From positions 1 to 64,000 of the forward strand of contig JAIYAP010000039.1 in the NCBI GenBank assembly GCA_027488935.1: DNA of 64,000 bases. Direction: 5' to 3'. Made by a program: the position numbers and the translations under genes. This document shows positions 1 through 9,286 of the stretch, piece after piece (position 1 is the stretch's first letter; the number at the start of each line of letters is the position of its first letter). This DNA comes from Saprospiraceae bacterium (lineage in GTDB: Bacteria; Bacteroidota; Bacteroidia; Chitinophagales; Saprospiraceae). The notes below the pieces were generated by a model. It did not search any database. It was not told where the DNA came from and worked only from the letters and a program-made list of their open reading frames with translations.

Positions 1-263
1 ACCCGCTAACGACTTCGGAGAAGTCATGCATTTGTAGAAAAGACACAAAGACAGAACCCGCTAACGACTTCGGAGAAGTCGTGCATTTGTAGAAAAGACA
101 CAAAGGCCGAACCCGCTCATGACTTCGGAGAAGTCATGCATTTGTAGAAAAGACACAAAGACCGAACCCGCTAACGACTTCGGAGAAGTCGTGCATTTGT
201 AGAAAAGACACAAAGACCGAACCCGCTCACGACTTCGGAGAAGTCGTGCATTTGTAGAAAAGA
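1..263. repeat. 55-bp tandem repeat, about 4.8 copies, each with a perfect hairpin
   Basis: Units begin at 1, 56, 111, 166 and 221, an exact 55-base step; the last is cut short near 263. Each unit carries the palindrome gacttc-gga-gaagtc (6-bp stem, 3-nt loop), followed by gcatttgtagaaaag. Copies differ at only a few positions (for example ctaac versus ctcac or ctcat). Since 55 is not a multiple of three, the array is not a coding repeat. It continues past the left edge of the window. There are no unique spacers, so it is not a CRISPR. Confidence 0.95.
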
Positions 264-361
264 ACATTTACAAATCAAGCATTTTTAGGTCGCCACCCAC
301 ATTTAGCAAACCCCAAATTCCGGCATCAAAACAGACGCCCTCCTTTCAATACCAATATCGT

Positions 362-1969
362 TTACTGCCTGACAAATTTCAAAGTACGATAATTACCCAC
401 AAGATCACGAATATGGAGCAAATAAACCCCACAAGGTAATTGACTGATTTGAAGGGACTGTTTAGCATTTTCAGCATTGATCACCAACAATCGTTGTCCG
501 ACTATATTGCAAATATCATAGCTAAATAATTCGCCTTCTGGCAGTCCAGAAATATATAACAAACCATCACTAGGATTAGGGGAAAGTACTACATCCGCAA
601 ATGTATCCGTAAACGTTTGGGTACGAACGAGGTCTAAGTTTTGACCTGAAATAGATAAAGCAGCTTGATATACCTTATCATCAGGGATTTGACCTGGTGT
701 TGGAACAGTCTTGAATTTATCAAGCTGAAACATGACTATTGGGTCACCTCCAGCATCAAAAAAAAGACTGGTGCAGGCTACTCTTGATTTAGGATCCTCA
801 AAAACCAGCGCTTTCAGCAATATTGCGCTACCACTGCCCGGCGCCCATTGATAGAACTTAAAACCAGCATTCCCTTCATTGTTTATAAAAGGCGCAATCA
901 AGAGTAAATCGCCATTCGGTAATACATCAAATTGCTGGAAAGGTATATCGTTACCAAGTGCATCGCTTATTTTACCACTCCATGTCAAATTACCCGCTTC
1001 ATCTAAAATAGCCAACTGCGTAAAAGGCTCATCCGCGGAAGGAAAAAATACGTTCGCTGCGGTTCCGTACACATAAATTTTTCCATATCGTTCAATCATT
1101 GCTGGAAAAAATGAATATCCAGTTGCCGCTGACAAGTCAATGATATTAAAAATATTGCCGGCTTCATCAAAAAAGGCCAACTGCACGACGACTTCCGTCG
1201 TGTCGAAATAGTTTCCCGGTTGAGCATAAAGAAACGCATATTGTGCATTGGGTAGTTTAAGCAGCCCACGCACCCTTCCTTCATCTAAGGTACTACCTAC
1301 CAGTTGTCCATTTCTAATAAGTCTGGGTAAAGCGCCAAGTGTATCCAAGCCTAATGCATCGATTCCACTTGCTTTTCGAATCCATGCAACATATTGGTTA
1401 TCCTGCGTCATGCGCGGCTGTACCTCAAAATAATCGCCGGTATTCGATTGCACCACATAAGGTAGCCCTCTGTCATTGAGGCTGCGAAGGGCATTCGTTT
1501 GTTGCGCACCAGGCACGGTAAATTGCGAACTTCCATTACTGATTTCGCTAAAGGCAAACCTACCAGCCGGAGGTATTGCAAGCACATTACTGGAATAGAT
1601 TGCCTGACCCAGCATTATGACATGCCCTTGTTGCCCAACTTGCTCCAAGGAAGTACCGACCAATCGGTAGCCCGTATTATCAAGACGATTTGCGGTAATG
1701 TTAACCACATTACCGTTGTTGTCCAGGGTACTAATCAAAGAGCCTTCAAGCAACCCTGAATTATGTAAAAAATGTATTTGTCCCTGGGTTGTATCGACCA
1801 AATGATCCTCTGGGTAAACCGATGTATTGGGAGGCGTAACAGTTGGATCATTGAATAGATACATCCATTTGACAGGAATCCCTGTTGTAGCGGGTATTTG
1901 GGCAATTAGTGCATTAGACGAAATCATAAGTTGGACTATTCCCAACCTTACAAACGTATAGATCTTCAT
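362..1969 (-). CDS. Secreted protein with T9SS type A sorting domain
   Basis: About 535 residues from the chosen start. An N-terminal signal peptide (MKIYTFVRLGIVQLM, then cleavage after SNALIAQ) begins at an ATG at 1969; a longer reading frame from 2008 would put 13 charged residues in front of it, so I reject that start. The last 75 residues look like a Por-type C-terminal sorting domain: VVLSPNPSDG, a central IVGQR strand, and GVYLLHIRD before a final short strand. Such domains send proteins through the type IX secretion system to the surface. The body (repeated short strands with LPNGDLLLIA-like segments) resembles beta-propeller-like secreted proteins, but I do not recognise a catalytic domain. 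It lies 47 bp behind the TIR-TPR-SDR gene on the same strand and may be cotranscribed with it. Confidence 0.85.
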   Translation of the reverse strand: MKIYTFVRLGIVQLMISSNALIAQIPATTGIPVKWMYLFNDPTVTPPNTSVYPEDHLVDTTQGQIHFLHNSGLLEGSLISTLDNNGNVVNITANRLDNTGYRLVGTSLEQVGQQGHVIMLGQAIYSSNVLAIPPAGRFAFSEISNGSSQFTVPGAQQTNALRSLNDRGLPYVVQSNTGDYFEVQPRMTQDNQYVAWIRKASGIDALGLDTLGALPRLIRNGQLVGSTLDEGRVRGLLKLPNAQYAFLYAQPGNYFDTTEVVVQLAFFDEAGNIFNIIDLSAATGYSFFPAMIERYGKIYVYGTAANVFFPSADEPFTQLAILDEAGNLTWSGKISDALGNDIPFQQFDVLPNGDLLLIAPFINNEGNAGFKFYQWAPGSGSAILLKALVFEDPKSRVACTSLFFDAGGDPIVMFQLDKFKTVPTPGQIPDDKVYQAALSISGQNLDLVRTQTFTDTFADVVLSPNPSDGLLYISGLPEGELFSYDICNIVGQRLLVINAENAKQSLQISQLPCGVYLLHIRDLVGNYRTLKFVRQ

Positions 1970-2016
1970 CTTTATATATTTTAATTGCTTAAACAAACGG
2001 CAAGGCATCTTTACAC

Positions 2017-4458
2017 CTACCTTCCCGAACGATCTACCAGCATCGCGCTCGCCTGCTGGGAGGAGAACATATACACATCCTGAATATTCACATGCGCAGG
2101 CCGGGTAGCGATAAAATAAATGGTTTCGGCCACATCCGAGGCTTTCAAGGGCTGAAATCCTTCGTATATATTGGCGCGTTCGGCATCACCATCAAAGCGG
2201 GTGATTGCAAATTCGGTTTCTTCGACATGCCCTGGACTAACCTGGCTCACCCGAATCTGGTGGGTGTACAGGTCCATGCGCATGGCGCGGGTGAGGGCGT
2301 CTACCGCAAACTTCGTAGCACAATACACGGCGCCGTTTGGATACACTTCTTTACCAGCACTCGAACCGATATTGATAATATGGCCGCTGCGGCGTTTTAC
2401 CATGCCGGGTGCCACGGCGCGGGTCACGTATAAGAGTCCTTTTACATTCGTATCAATCATCGTTTCCCAATGATCGAGGTTGCCTTCATGAATCGGTGCA
2501 AGCCCTTTGGCCAATCCGGCATTGTTGAGCAACACATCAATTTCCTGCCATGCTTCGGGCAATCCATCTATAACGGCCTGCACCGTGTGTTGATCGCGTA
2601 CATCAAAAGGCAGCAACAACACATCGGAGCGATAAGCCTGTTCCAATTCATTTTTCACCGCACCCAAACGATCGGCGCGACGTCCGGTCAGGATCAACCG
2701 ATGGCCATGGCGGGCAAACAACTCGGCAGTAGCGCGACCAATGCCGGAAGTAGCGCCGGTAATCATCACGGTCAGGACTTTTTCTTTTGGAACGGGCGCC
2801 AAGGGGTCTGGCACCAGGATAGGGGCCGATATGGGTTCAGCAGGCGTTGGCTCCGGCGTTTCTATCGGATTTGCCGGTATTTCAATGGCTGTTTCAGGCG
2901 CATGGGGCATTAAATGCAGGTCTGTTTCCCTGGTTTTGAGCGCCGGTTGCAATTGAATTGCCTTCAAATAGTACGCTTCTGCGGACGACAATTGACCATT
3001 GGAATGAAAATTTTCCGCAATGGCCATCAATACTTCCGGGTCGTCCGGGTTTTCCTTGAGCGCGTTATGCAAATATAAAACGGTCGTTTCTTTATAATCC
3101 CGCAGGTGCTCATGGGTCATCAGGGCCAGTTTGCGGTAAATACCGGGATATTGCGGATCGAGTTCGGCCACCCGGTCCCAGCAATATTTTGCAAACAAGT
3201 AATCGCCTTTTTCGGCGGCTTTATCGCCCATGTAGGAATAACTGCGGGTTTCTTCATCCAGCGACTGCACAACCCGTTCGGTATCCTGCATCATGGGCAC
3301 TTCCTGGATTTCCTCAGCAGGTGCTTGCGGCGCGTCTTGGGCTGCAAAAGCGGGGAAACGTGCATTTGCCTGTTCGAGTGCAAGTTGTAAGCCGGCATGC
3401 CCCGGATGTTGATCCAGACTCAATTGCAACAGCTCCAGTCCTTGTTCTACATGTCCTTTATCGATCCAAAGCCAGGCATCTTGAATGGCTTGTTGTATTT
3501 CAGTTTCTGAATAAGCTTCTTTGTTCAATTCTTGTAATGGCGCAGTTGGTGCCGGCTCGGCTTCGGAATCAGCAACTTCTGGTTGCGTTACAAGCTCCTG
3601 CGCGGGCAATTCCGGTTCAGGTAAACTTTCCAATAAGGTATCCATACTGGTAAACGGCGCTGGTTCGGGCTGCCGCACAGGCGGCTCCAACGGCACCGGC
3701 GTGAGCATGCCACCCAACACCACCGGAATTGATTTCAATCCGGTATCTTCTGCAGGCACTTCTGGTGCAACTGGCTCGGATACAGGCGTTTGTGTAGGCG
3801 CTTGCTCCGGTTCCGCCACAACAACGGGGGTCGACAAAACAGTTGAGCGTTTTTGCTCCACATAGGTTTCATGCCATTGATCCAACCCAAATTTATTGAA
3901 AAACAGCTTAAAATCCTGGGCAACCAGGTCGTCCCAATTTACGTACGTCGCTTCCCGGAACAAGGAAATCAATTCCCCGATTTCGTTCGCAATTTTTCTG
4001 CTGGAGTCAAGCACGGCCGTGAGGGCGTTTTTTTCGGAAGTCTGTTCCGCTTGCAGCTGGCGGGTACTCAAATCCAGCCAGTTATTTTGCCAGTAATTCA
4101 TGTATTGCAAGGCATACACCATCCGATCAAAATGGGTAACCACGCTTTCGTACGTTTGTCCGCCATCGTGACTAATGCTCCCGGGCGCCACCGCAACCAC
4201 CAGTTTATTCCGTTGATTTAATGCTTGCACGGCTGCAAACAAATCGGTCATACAAGCCTGACTTTTAAGCAAATTATCCGTTACAATCAGCAAAACAGGC
4301 TCTGCACACTGCAGTAATTGCTGGGCAAATACCCCATAAGACCCTTCCTCCTGATCATGCATATGCTCAAAAGGAATTCCAATTTTGCTCAAATTTTGAT
4401 CAATAAAATCGGCCAATGCACGATTTTGGTGGCAGTAGGCAAGGACAATTCGGTTCAT
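2017..4458 (-). CDS. TIR domain - TPR - short-chain dehydrogenase fusion protein
   Basis: An 813-residue, apparently cytoplasmic protein (no signal peptide). Residues 1-130 resemble a TIR fold (IVLAYCHQN start, VLLIVTDNLLKSQACMTDL in the middle). Residues about 205-320 and 510-560 are Pro/Glu/Ala-rich linkers. Residues about 320-370 and 405-505 contain TPR-like helix pairs. Residues 560-813 are a complete classical SDR domain: cofactor loop TGATSGIG (567-574), NNAG (645-648), catalytic Ser near 699-700, and YCATK (Tyr712, Lys716). The RR pair after the second strand (593-594) suggests NADP. The nearest SDR type is the YdfG/3-hydroxy acid dehydrogenase group. The glutamate expected in the TIR active site is replaced by Asp72, so NADase activity is doubtful. 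The fusion is read without frameshift. Confidence 0.9.
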   Translation of the reverse strand: MNRIVLAYCHQNRALADFIDQNLSKIGIPFEHMHDQEEGSYGVFAQQLLQCAEPVLLIVTDNLLKSQACMTDLFAAVQALNQRNKLVVAVAPGSISHDGGQTYESVVTHFDRMVYALQYMNYWQNNWLDLSTRQLQAEQTSEKNALTAVLDSSRKIANEIGELISLFREATYVNWDDLVAQDFKLFFNKFGLDQWHETYVEQKRSTVLSTPVVVAEPEQAPTQTPVSEPVAPEVPAEDTGLKSIPVVLGGMLTPVPLEPPVRQPEPAPFTSMDTLLESLPEPELPAQELVTQPEVADSEAEPAPTAPLQELNKEAYSETEIQQAIQDAWLWIDKGHVEQGLELLQLSLDQHPGHAGLQLALEQANARFPAFAAQDAPQAPAEEIQEVPMMQDTERVVQSLDEETRSYSYMGDKAAEKGDYLFAKYCWDRVAELDPQYPGIYRKLALMTHEHLRDYKETTVLYLHNALKENPDDPEVLMAIAENFHSNGQLSSAEAYYLKAIQLQPALKTRETDLHLMPHAPETAIEIPANPIETPEPTPAEPISAPILVPDPLAPVPKEKVLTVMITGATSGIGRATAELFARHGHRLILTGRRADRLGAVKNELEQAYRSDVLLLPFDVRDQHTVQAVIDGLPEAWQEIDVLLNNAGLAKGLAPIHEGNLDHWETMIDTNVKGLLYVTRAVAPGMVKRRSGHIINIGSSAGKEVYPNGAVYCATKFAVDALTRAMRMDLYTHQIRVSQVSPGHVEETEFAITRFDGDAERANIYEGFQPLKASDVAETIYFIATRPAHVNIQDVYMFSSQQASAMLVDRSGR

Positions 4459-4505
4459 GATTTAACTAGATAAATTGCAAGGTCGGTTAAAATTAAAGGC
4501 AACGC

Positions 4506-4594
4506 AAAGTGGTTTTGAAAATAGTTGGCTTCCAATCCATTGAAAATCAATTTTTATCCATCAATCCTTCAAATCCATTTAAATCCCGGTTCAG
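4506..4594 (+). repeat. Dispersed intergenic repeat, copy 1
   Basis: Starts aaagtggttttgaaaat and continues through tccattgaaaatcaa, tccatcaatccttc and aaatccatttaaatcc. Near-copies lie at 6361-6434, 14287-14375 and 38721-38810, all in the same orientation and all between genes. This one sits between the TIR-TPR-SDR gene and the TlpA-like gene. Confidence 0.9.
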
Positions 4595-4602
4595 ACCATG
4601 GT

Positions 4603-5934
4603 TTACTGCGCAGTTTCAGCAGTAAGCACACCCATCAAAGCCGAAAACTCCTGTTGAAATTCGGCATACTTAGAAGTCGCTGGTCCATCAAAACCGGTGT
4701 GAACCCGACGTATTTTGCCTTTTTTATCCAAAATAATCATGGTTGGAAACGCCGAGATATTGCGAAGCGCTGGAAACAGTTTACCAGCCTCTTCAGTCGT
4801 GGCCAGGCCGCCATATACCAAGGGGAACGGCAATTCCAGGCGATTTTTGTAGGCTGTCAATTGTTGATTGGCCTTGTTGACGTCTTTCCCACGCTCAAAC
4901 GAAAAGCTGGTCACCTTCATTTTGCTGGCCATGTCCGGATTTGCCTTTAAAAAATCGCGCAGAAACAACTGCTCATCTTTGCAATTGGGGCACCAGGTAC
5001 CCGAAATCGTGAAGATGTTCACCTTGTTGTCAAATTCCGAACCAGGAAATTTCAAAACCTTGCCTTCCGGGGTCGTGCGTTCAAATTGTAACGTCGCCTG
5101 GGCGTCATACCCGGTCAATGTATCGGGATTGCCCAGTTGGAAACTCGGATCTTGCCAGGCAGTCCATAAGGTTTTTAAATGTTTGCCTGAACGAAATTCG
5201 CCTTGCAAGGTATCTCCTTTGATGCTGCCACTGAATAAAAAAGCATGGGCGCCATCAAAACAAGAGAGGTAAAATTTGCGTCCTTGCACCGTCCCTTCCA
5301 AAAAGCGGTAATCGCCCGTCTCGGTGCGAAAAGTACCCGCCAGGTAATTATCTTGCTGTTTAAATTCTCCGATCGCTTTTTCCTGACCTTCCGGTTTTTC
5401 AACCCCAAACAAGGTGGCCCAGTTACCCGTCAAATCCTTCACCGGCTTTTCGCGCATGTTCGTAAAGCGGTAATCCCTGCCCGAGTGGGCATAAAACGGT
5501 ATCTTATATTTTTCTTTGGTGGTCACAACCCATTCACCTTGCATCACCCCTCCACGGATATCGGTATGTATATACGACTGATATTCCGGAAAATAAATAT
5601 TCATCGTATCGCGGGCCATGGTGCGGTCGCGCCCGTAACGAATGCTGTCGCAACGAATGCGCTCCGTTCCATTGATGATGTCAACATAAAAACGCTCCGC
5701 ATCCGTGTAAACCACTTCAAATTGAAACGGCAACTCCCCTTCCTGGAATTGGTCCGTCAACAAGATGACCGTGTCTTTTTTATTGGTTGGAATGCTGAAT
5801 TTTTCGAGCGATAATACCCCCCGCCAAATGCCCGGTGGTACCCGGGTGTAGGAAGTACTGGTCGTAATACAACCGGAAAAAAGAAAGCCCAGAAACGCCG
5901 TGATCAGGCTGGCAAGTAGAAATTTGTGCATCAT
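4603..5934 (-). CDS. TlpA-like thioredoxin-fold lipoprotein
   Basis: 443 residues. The N-terminus is a lipoprotein signal (hydrophobic stretch then lipobox FSGC, Cys near residue 22), so the protein is probably anchored in a membrane facing the periplasm. The C-terminal third is a thioredoxin/AhpC-TSA-like domain with the redox motif WCPNC inside GTWCPNCKDEQ, followed by the usual FPTMIILDKKGKI strand and cis-Pro. The middle third has repeated beta strands (GNWATLF, GTFRTETGDYRFLEG, LQGEFRSGKH), as in the DUF4369-type modules often fused to TlpA in Bacteroidota. Likely role: thiol-disulfide exchange outside the cytoplasm. The start has two tandem ATGs (5934 and 5931). Confidence 0.85.
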   Translation of the reverse strand: MMHKFLLASLITAFLGFLFSGCITTSTSYTRVPPGIWRGVLSLEKFSIPTNKKDTVILLTDQFQEGELPFQFEVVYTDAERFYVDIINGTERIRCDSIRYGRDRTMARDTMNIYFPEYQSYIHTDIRGGVMQGEWVVTTKEKYKIPFYAHSGRDYRFTNMREKPVKDLTGNWATLFGVEKPEGQEKAIGEFKQQDNYLAGTFRTETGDYRFLEGTVQGRKFYLSCFDGAHAFLFSGSIKGDTLQGEFRSGKHLKTLWTAWQDPSFQLGNPDTLTGYDAQATLQFERTTPEGKVLKFPGSEFDNKVNIFTISGTWCPNCKDEQLFLRDFLKANPDMASKMKVTSFSFERGKDVNKANQQLTAYKNRLELPFPLVYGGLATTEEAGKLFPALRNISAFPTMIILDKKGKIRRVHTGFDGPATSKYAEFQQEFSALMGVLTAETAQ

Positions 5935-6064
5935 AGGTGGGTTACGCAGTTGGATCGTTGGTGATTGCCAAACGATTAAACATAAAAACGCAGCTAAAGT
6001 AGATTAGTTCAACCAATATTAAACGACGTGCTGCGGCTATTTACCGTAAAAAAAGGGACAAGGC

Positions 6065-6095
6065 TTGCTTTAGTCTTCAAAGAATGCTATTTTTG
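6065..6095 (+). promoter_or_regulatory. Bacteroidota-type promoter upstream of the PspC-like gene
   Basis: TTG at 6065-6067, 20 bases, then tatttttg at 6088-6095, fitting the TTTG / TAnnTTTG pattern of Bacteroidota primary promoters. Transcription would start near 6102, about 32 bases before the ATG at 6134. Confidence 0.55.
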
Positions 6096-6133
6096 TGTTG
6101 TGTACGCTTTTTTGAATAAAACTTAAGGACAAA

Positions 6134-6355
6134 ATGCTCCAGAATTGGTTTAAAGATATGGTAGAACGGCGCGCTTTTGGCGTTTGTCAGTACCTCGGAG
6201 AAAAAATGGAAGTCGCCCCTACAGAGGTGCGTAAGTATTTTATTTATACCTCTTTTATTGGCATGGGCTCTCCGCTCATTATTTACTTGTTCACGGCATT
6301 TTGGGTAAATGTGCGGCGCTATATCCGGCGCGGGAAAAATGTGATCTGGGATTAA
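6134..6355 (+). CDS. Small PspC-domain membrane protein
   Basis: 73 residues. The pattern GVCQYLGEKMEVAPTEVRKY followed by a hydrophobic helix (GMGSPLIIYLFTAFWVNV) matches the PspC domain: a GVCaGLaeyf-like start, a conserved Pro-Thr-x-Val-Arg, and one membrane segment with a G-rich turn before it. PspC proteins act in envelope stress responses, but many Bacteroidota carry stand-alone small forms of unknown role. The C-terminus is basic (RRYIRRGK). It has its own promoter-like sequence and is followed by a dispersed repeat, so it is probably monocistronic. Confidence 0.75.
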   Translation: MLQNWFKDMVERRAFGVCQYLGEKMEVAPTEVRKYFIYTSFIGMGSPLIIYLFTAFWVNVRRYIRRGKNVIWD

Positions 6356-6360
6356 GAAAA

Positions 6361-6434
6361 TCGTTGGCTTCAAATCCATTGAAAATCAATTTTTTTATCC
6401 ATCCATCCCTCAAATCCATTTAAATCTTGGTTTA
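6361..6434 (+). repeat. Dispersed intergenic repeat, copy 2
   Basis: Shares tccattgaaaatcaat, atccatccatccctc and aaatccatttaaatc with copies at 4506, 14287 and 38721. It lacks the leading aaagtggtta block found in the other three copies. Confidence 0.88.
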
Positions 6435-6470
6435 ATGTCGTACTTATGCGGGAAATAAAGTTCCGCTGTT

Positions 6471-7712
6471 ATGTCAAACTTAAAAATAAAAATTTCTCTT
6501 TTCCTCAATTACTTTGTATTTGCCATCCTGCTGAATAGTGTTGGCACGGTCATGCTGCAGGTGCAAAACAATTACGGCATTTTGAAATCTTCGGCTTCAG
6601 TGCTGGAGGCTTTTAAAGACCTGAGTATTTCCCTGCTTTCTTTCCTGATTTCGTCCTATATCGTCCGCATTGGGTACAAAAATGCCATGCTGGCAGCCTT
6701 GGGCATTACGGCAGCGGCCTGTTTTACCATGCCCTTGGTGGGAGGTTTTACGATGACAAAAATTTTGTTCGCCGCGGTAGGTGCTAGTTTTGCCCTGATT
6801 AAAATGTCCGTGTACAGCACCATCGGACTCATTACGCGCGATCAGAAAGAGCACCTGAGTTTGATGAGTTTCATCGAGTCGTTTTTTATGATCGGTGTGC
6901 TTTCCGGGTATTTCATTTTCGGCGCCTTTATCAACGACGCAGACCCTACTTCTACCGCCTGGTTGCAGGTGTATTATTTCCTGGGCGCTTTGAGTTTATT
7001 GGCCTTTGTATTGCTTTGGAGTGCCCCCTTGGACGAAACGGCTGCCAAAACCGCTGAAAATACCAATACGGGTTGGCGCGACATCGCAGCCATGTTCAAA
7101 ATGCTGGCCCTGCCCCTGGTGTTGTCTTTTATCGGTTGCGCCTTTTTATACGTGCTCATCGAACAGAGTATCATGAGTTGGCTTCCTACCTTCAACAAAG
7201 AAGTGATGAAATTGCCGGTGAGCCTGAGCATCCAAATGGCCAGTATTTTATCGGCTTCTATTGCAGCAGGACGCTTTTTTGCCGGTATTTTGCTCAAAAA
7301 ATACAATTGGTTGTATGTTTTGGTGTCTTGCCTGGTTTTAGCAGCGGTGTTGGTGCTGCTCGTTATTCCGCTTACGCAAAACTTGCCCCAACGTGCGATC
7401 AATACCCTCGCCGATGTGCCACCCGTCGCTTTTGCCTTCCCCTTAATCGGCTTTTTCCTGGCCCCCATTTATCCAGCCATCAACTCCGCCATCCTGAGTT
7501 CGCTGCCCGCTTCCCGGCACGGATTAATGTCTGGACTGATTATTTTATTCTCTGCATTGGGTGGAACAACCGGTTCGATCATAACTGGCTTCATTTTTGA
7601 ACAATACGGTGGACAGACAGCTTTCTACTGTTCGCTAATCCCTCTTTTCCTGCTGATCGTGATGTTGAATTTCTTTAAACGCATGACTCGAATAGACAGC
7701 GCAACAGCATAA
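6471..7712 (+). CDS. MFS transporter, probably for a disaccharide
   Basis: 413 residues with about twelve hydrophobic helices and the loop between helices 2 and 3 (SSYIVRIGYKNAML) typical of the major facilitator superfamily. A cytoplasmic loop near residue 190-205 (DETAAKTAENTNTG) splits two six-helix halves. The stop codon overlaps the start of the downstream trehalase in the sequence TAATG at 7710-7714, so the two are almost surely translationally coupled. From that coupling I infer uptake of trehalose or a related sugar; the family alone does not give the substrate. Confidence 0.85.
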   Translation: MSNLKIKISLFLNYFVFAILLNSVGTVMLQVQNNYGILKSSASVLEAFKDLSISLLSFLISSYIVRIGYKNAMLAALGITAAACFTMPLVGGFTMTKILFAAVGASFALIKMSVYSTIGLITRDQKEHLSLMSFIESFFMIGVLSGYFIFGAFINDADPTSTAWLQVYYFLGALSLLAFVLLWSAPLDETAAKTAENTNTGWRDIAAMFKMLALPLVLSFIGCAFLYVLIEQSIMSWLPTFNKEVMKLPVSLSIQMASILSASIAAGRFFAGILLKKYNWLYVLVSCLVLAAVLVLLVIPLTQNLPQRAINTLADVPPVAFAFPLIGFFLAPIYPAINSAILSSLPASRHGLMSGLIILFSALGGTTGSIITGFIFEQYGGQTAFYCSLIPLFLLIVMLNFFKRMTRIDSATA

Positions 7713-9166
7713 TGGAGCAACATTTCTTTGATATTACCAGCTTGGGCCCCCTGTATGAAGCCGTTCAAAGCAGCGGCATCTTGGCCGATTCCAAAACTTT
7801 TGTAGACGCGTTGCCTAAAACTGCGCCGGAGACCATTTTGCAGCATTATGGTGCGGCGGCGGCAAAGCCCGACTTCTCTTTGGCGGATTTTGTGCAGCAA
7901 CATTTTGAGCTGCCCACCACGCCCGATACCGGGTATGATTCGGCGCAACGATCCATTCAAGCGCATCTGCAACAACTATGGCCGGTCCTTACCCGACAAC
8001 CCGACGCAATTGGAGGCACCCTGGTTCCACTCCCCCACCCTTACGTGGCCCCCGGCGGACGGTTTCGGGAAATCTATTATTGGGATAGCTATTTCACCAT
8101 GCTGGGTTTAAAAAAATCCGGTCGCCTCGACTTGATCGAACAAATGGTGCAAAACTTTGCCTATTTGATTGATTTACTCGGCTTTATCCCCAATGGAAAC
8201 CGCACGTATTACCTCGGTCGCTCTCAACCGCCCTTTTTTGCCTTGATGGTGGAGTTGTTGGCAGAAATTAAAGGGCCTGCTATTTACACCCAATATCGCC
8301 CGCAACTCGAACAAGAGTATGCCTTTTGGATGCAGGGCGACCGTGCAGTGACCCTACCCGATGGCGCGGTGCTCAACCGGTATTGGGATGCATTTGACAC
8401 CCCGCGCCCGGAAGCATTTATGGAAGATACGGAAGTTGCCCACCGCGCCAGTTTATCCGCCGCCGATTTATTCCGCCACATCCGGGCCGCTGCGGAGTCG
8501 GGTTGGGATTTTAGCAGCCGCTGGTTCAAGGACCCGCAAGATATGGCCACCATCCATACCACCGATCTCATCCCGGTCGACCTCAATTGTTTGTTGCTAA
8601 AGTTGGAGCAAATCCTGGAAATAGCAGCGGAACAGGCGGGTGATCAAACCCGAAAGGAGGAACTTGCTCAAAAAATTGCGGCCCGTCAAAAAGCCATTCA
8701 ACAATACTGCTGGTCGGAAGGAGAAGGGTTTTACTTCGATTATGATTTTATACAAAAAGCGCACACCGAACGCTTCACGTTAGCCGCCGTTTTTCCCTTG
8801 TTTTTCAACATTGCCAGCGAAGAACAAGCAGAAAGCGTCGCAACCATGGTTGATACCCTGTTCCTGCACCCCGGGGGAGTCACAACGACCCTCATGTACA
8901 CCGGACAACAATGGGATGCACCCAATGGCTGGGCCCCCTTGCAATGGATCACTTTCCAAGGGCTATTGAATTACGGCCATCTTGAATTAGCCGAAACCAT
9001 CCGAACCAATTGGACCACCCTGAATGAAAAAACCTACGCCGAAACCGGCAAAATGATGGAAAAATACAATGTGGCAGACCTGAACACCCAAGCAGGCGGG
9101 GGCGAATACCCAAACCAGGACGGATTTGGCTGGACCAACGGCGTGTATTTAGCCATGACGCCATAA
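7712..9166 (+). CDS. Trehalase, glycoside hydrolase family 37
   Basis: 484 residues, no signal peptide, so a cytoplasmic trehalase (TreF-like) that splits alpha,alpha-trehalose into two glucoses. Both family signatures are present: PGGRFREIYYWDSY at residues 114-127 and QWDAPNGWAP at about 405. The acidic residues typical of the inverting GH37 active site lie in conserved blocks (NRYWDAFDTPRPE; EYPNQDGFGWTNG near the end). The ATG at 7712 overlaps the stop of the MFS gene by one base. Together the pair makes a compact sugar uptake and hydrolysis unit. Confidence 0.93.
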   Translation: MEQHFFDITSLGPLYEAVQSSGILADSKTFVDALPKTAPETILQHYGAAAAKPDFSLADFVQQHFELPTTPDTGYDSAQRSIQAHLQQLWPVLTRQPDAIGGTLVPLPHPYVAPGGRFREIYYWDSYFTMLGLKKSGRLDLIEQMVQNFAYLIDLLGFIPNGNRTYYLGRSQPPFFALMVELLAEIKGPAIYTQYRPQLEQEYAFWMQGDRAVTLPDGAVLNRYWDAFDTPRPEAFMEDTEVAHRASLSAADLFRHIRAAAESGWDFSSRWFKDPQDMATIHTTDLIPVDLNCLLLKLEQILEIAAEQAGDQTRKEELAQKIAARQKAIQQYCWSEGEGFYFDYDFIQKAHTERFTLAAVFPLFFNIASEEQAESVATMVDTLFLHPGGVTTTLMYTGQQWDAPNGWAPLQWITFQGLLNYGHLELAETIRTNWTTLNEKTYAETGKMMEKYNVADLNTQAGGGEYPNQDGFGWTNGVYLAMTP

Positions 9167-9286
9167 CTTTCATTTTTTTCTGAAAATTTTATAAGGCATT
9201 AAAAACTATTGGGGTTAAGGGCTGTTTTAAGAAAGGAAACTACATCAGACAGGTATTAAAACCTGTTATCTTTTAAAGCCCTTGTT

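Noticed and set aside
1-263. CRISPR array
   Set aside because: Units are contiguous without unique spacers, and there are no cas genes in the window.
61-267. Open frame across the 55-bp array
   Set aside because: The repeat period is not a multiple of three and the frame only exists because the units lack stops; no start context.
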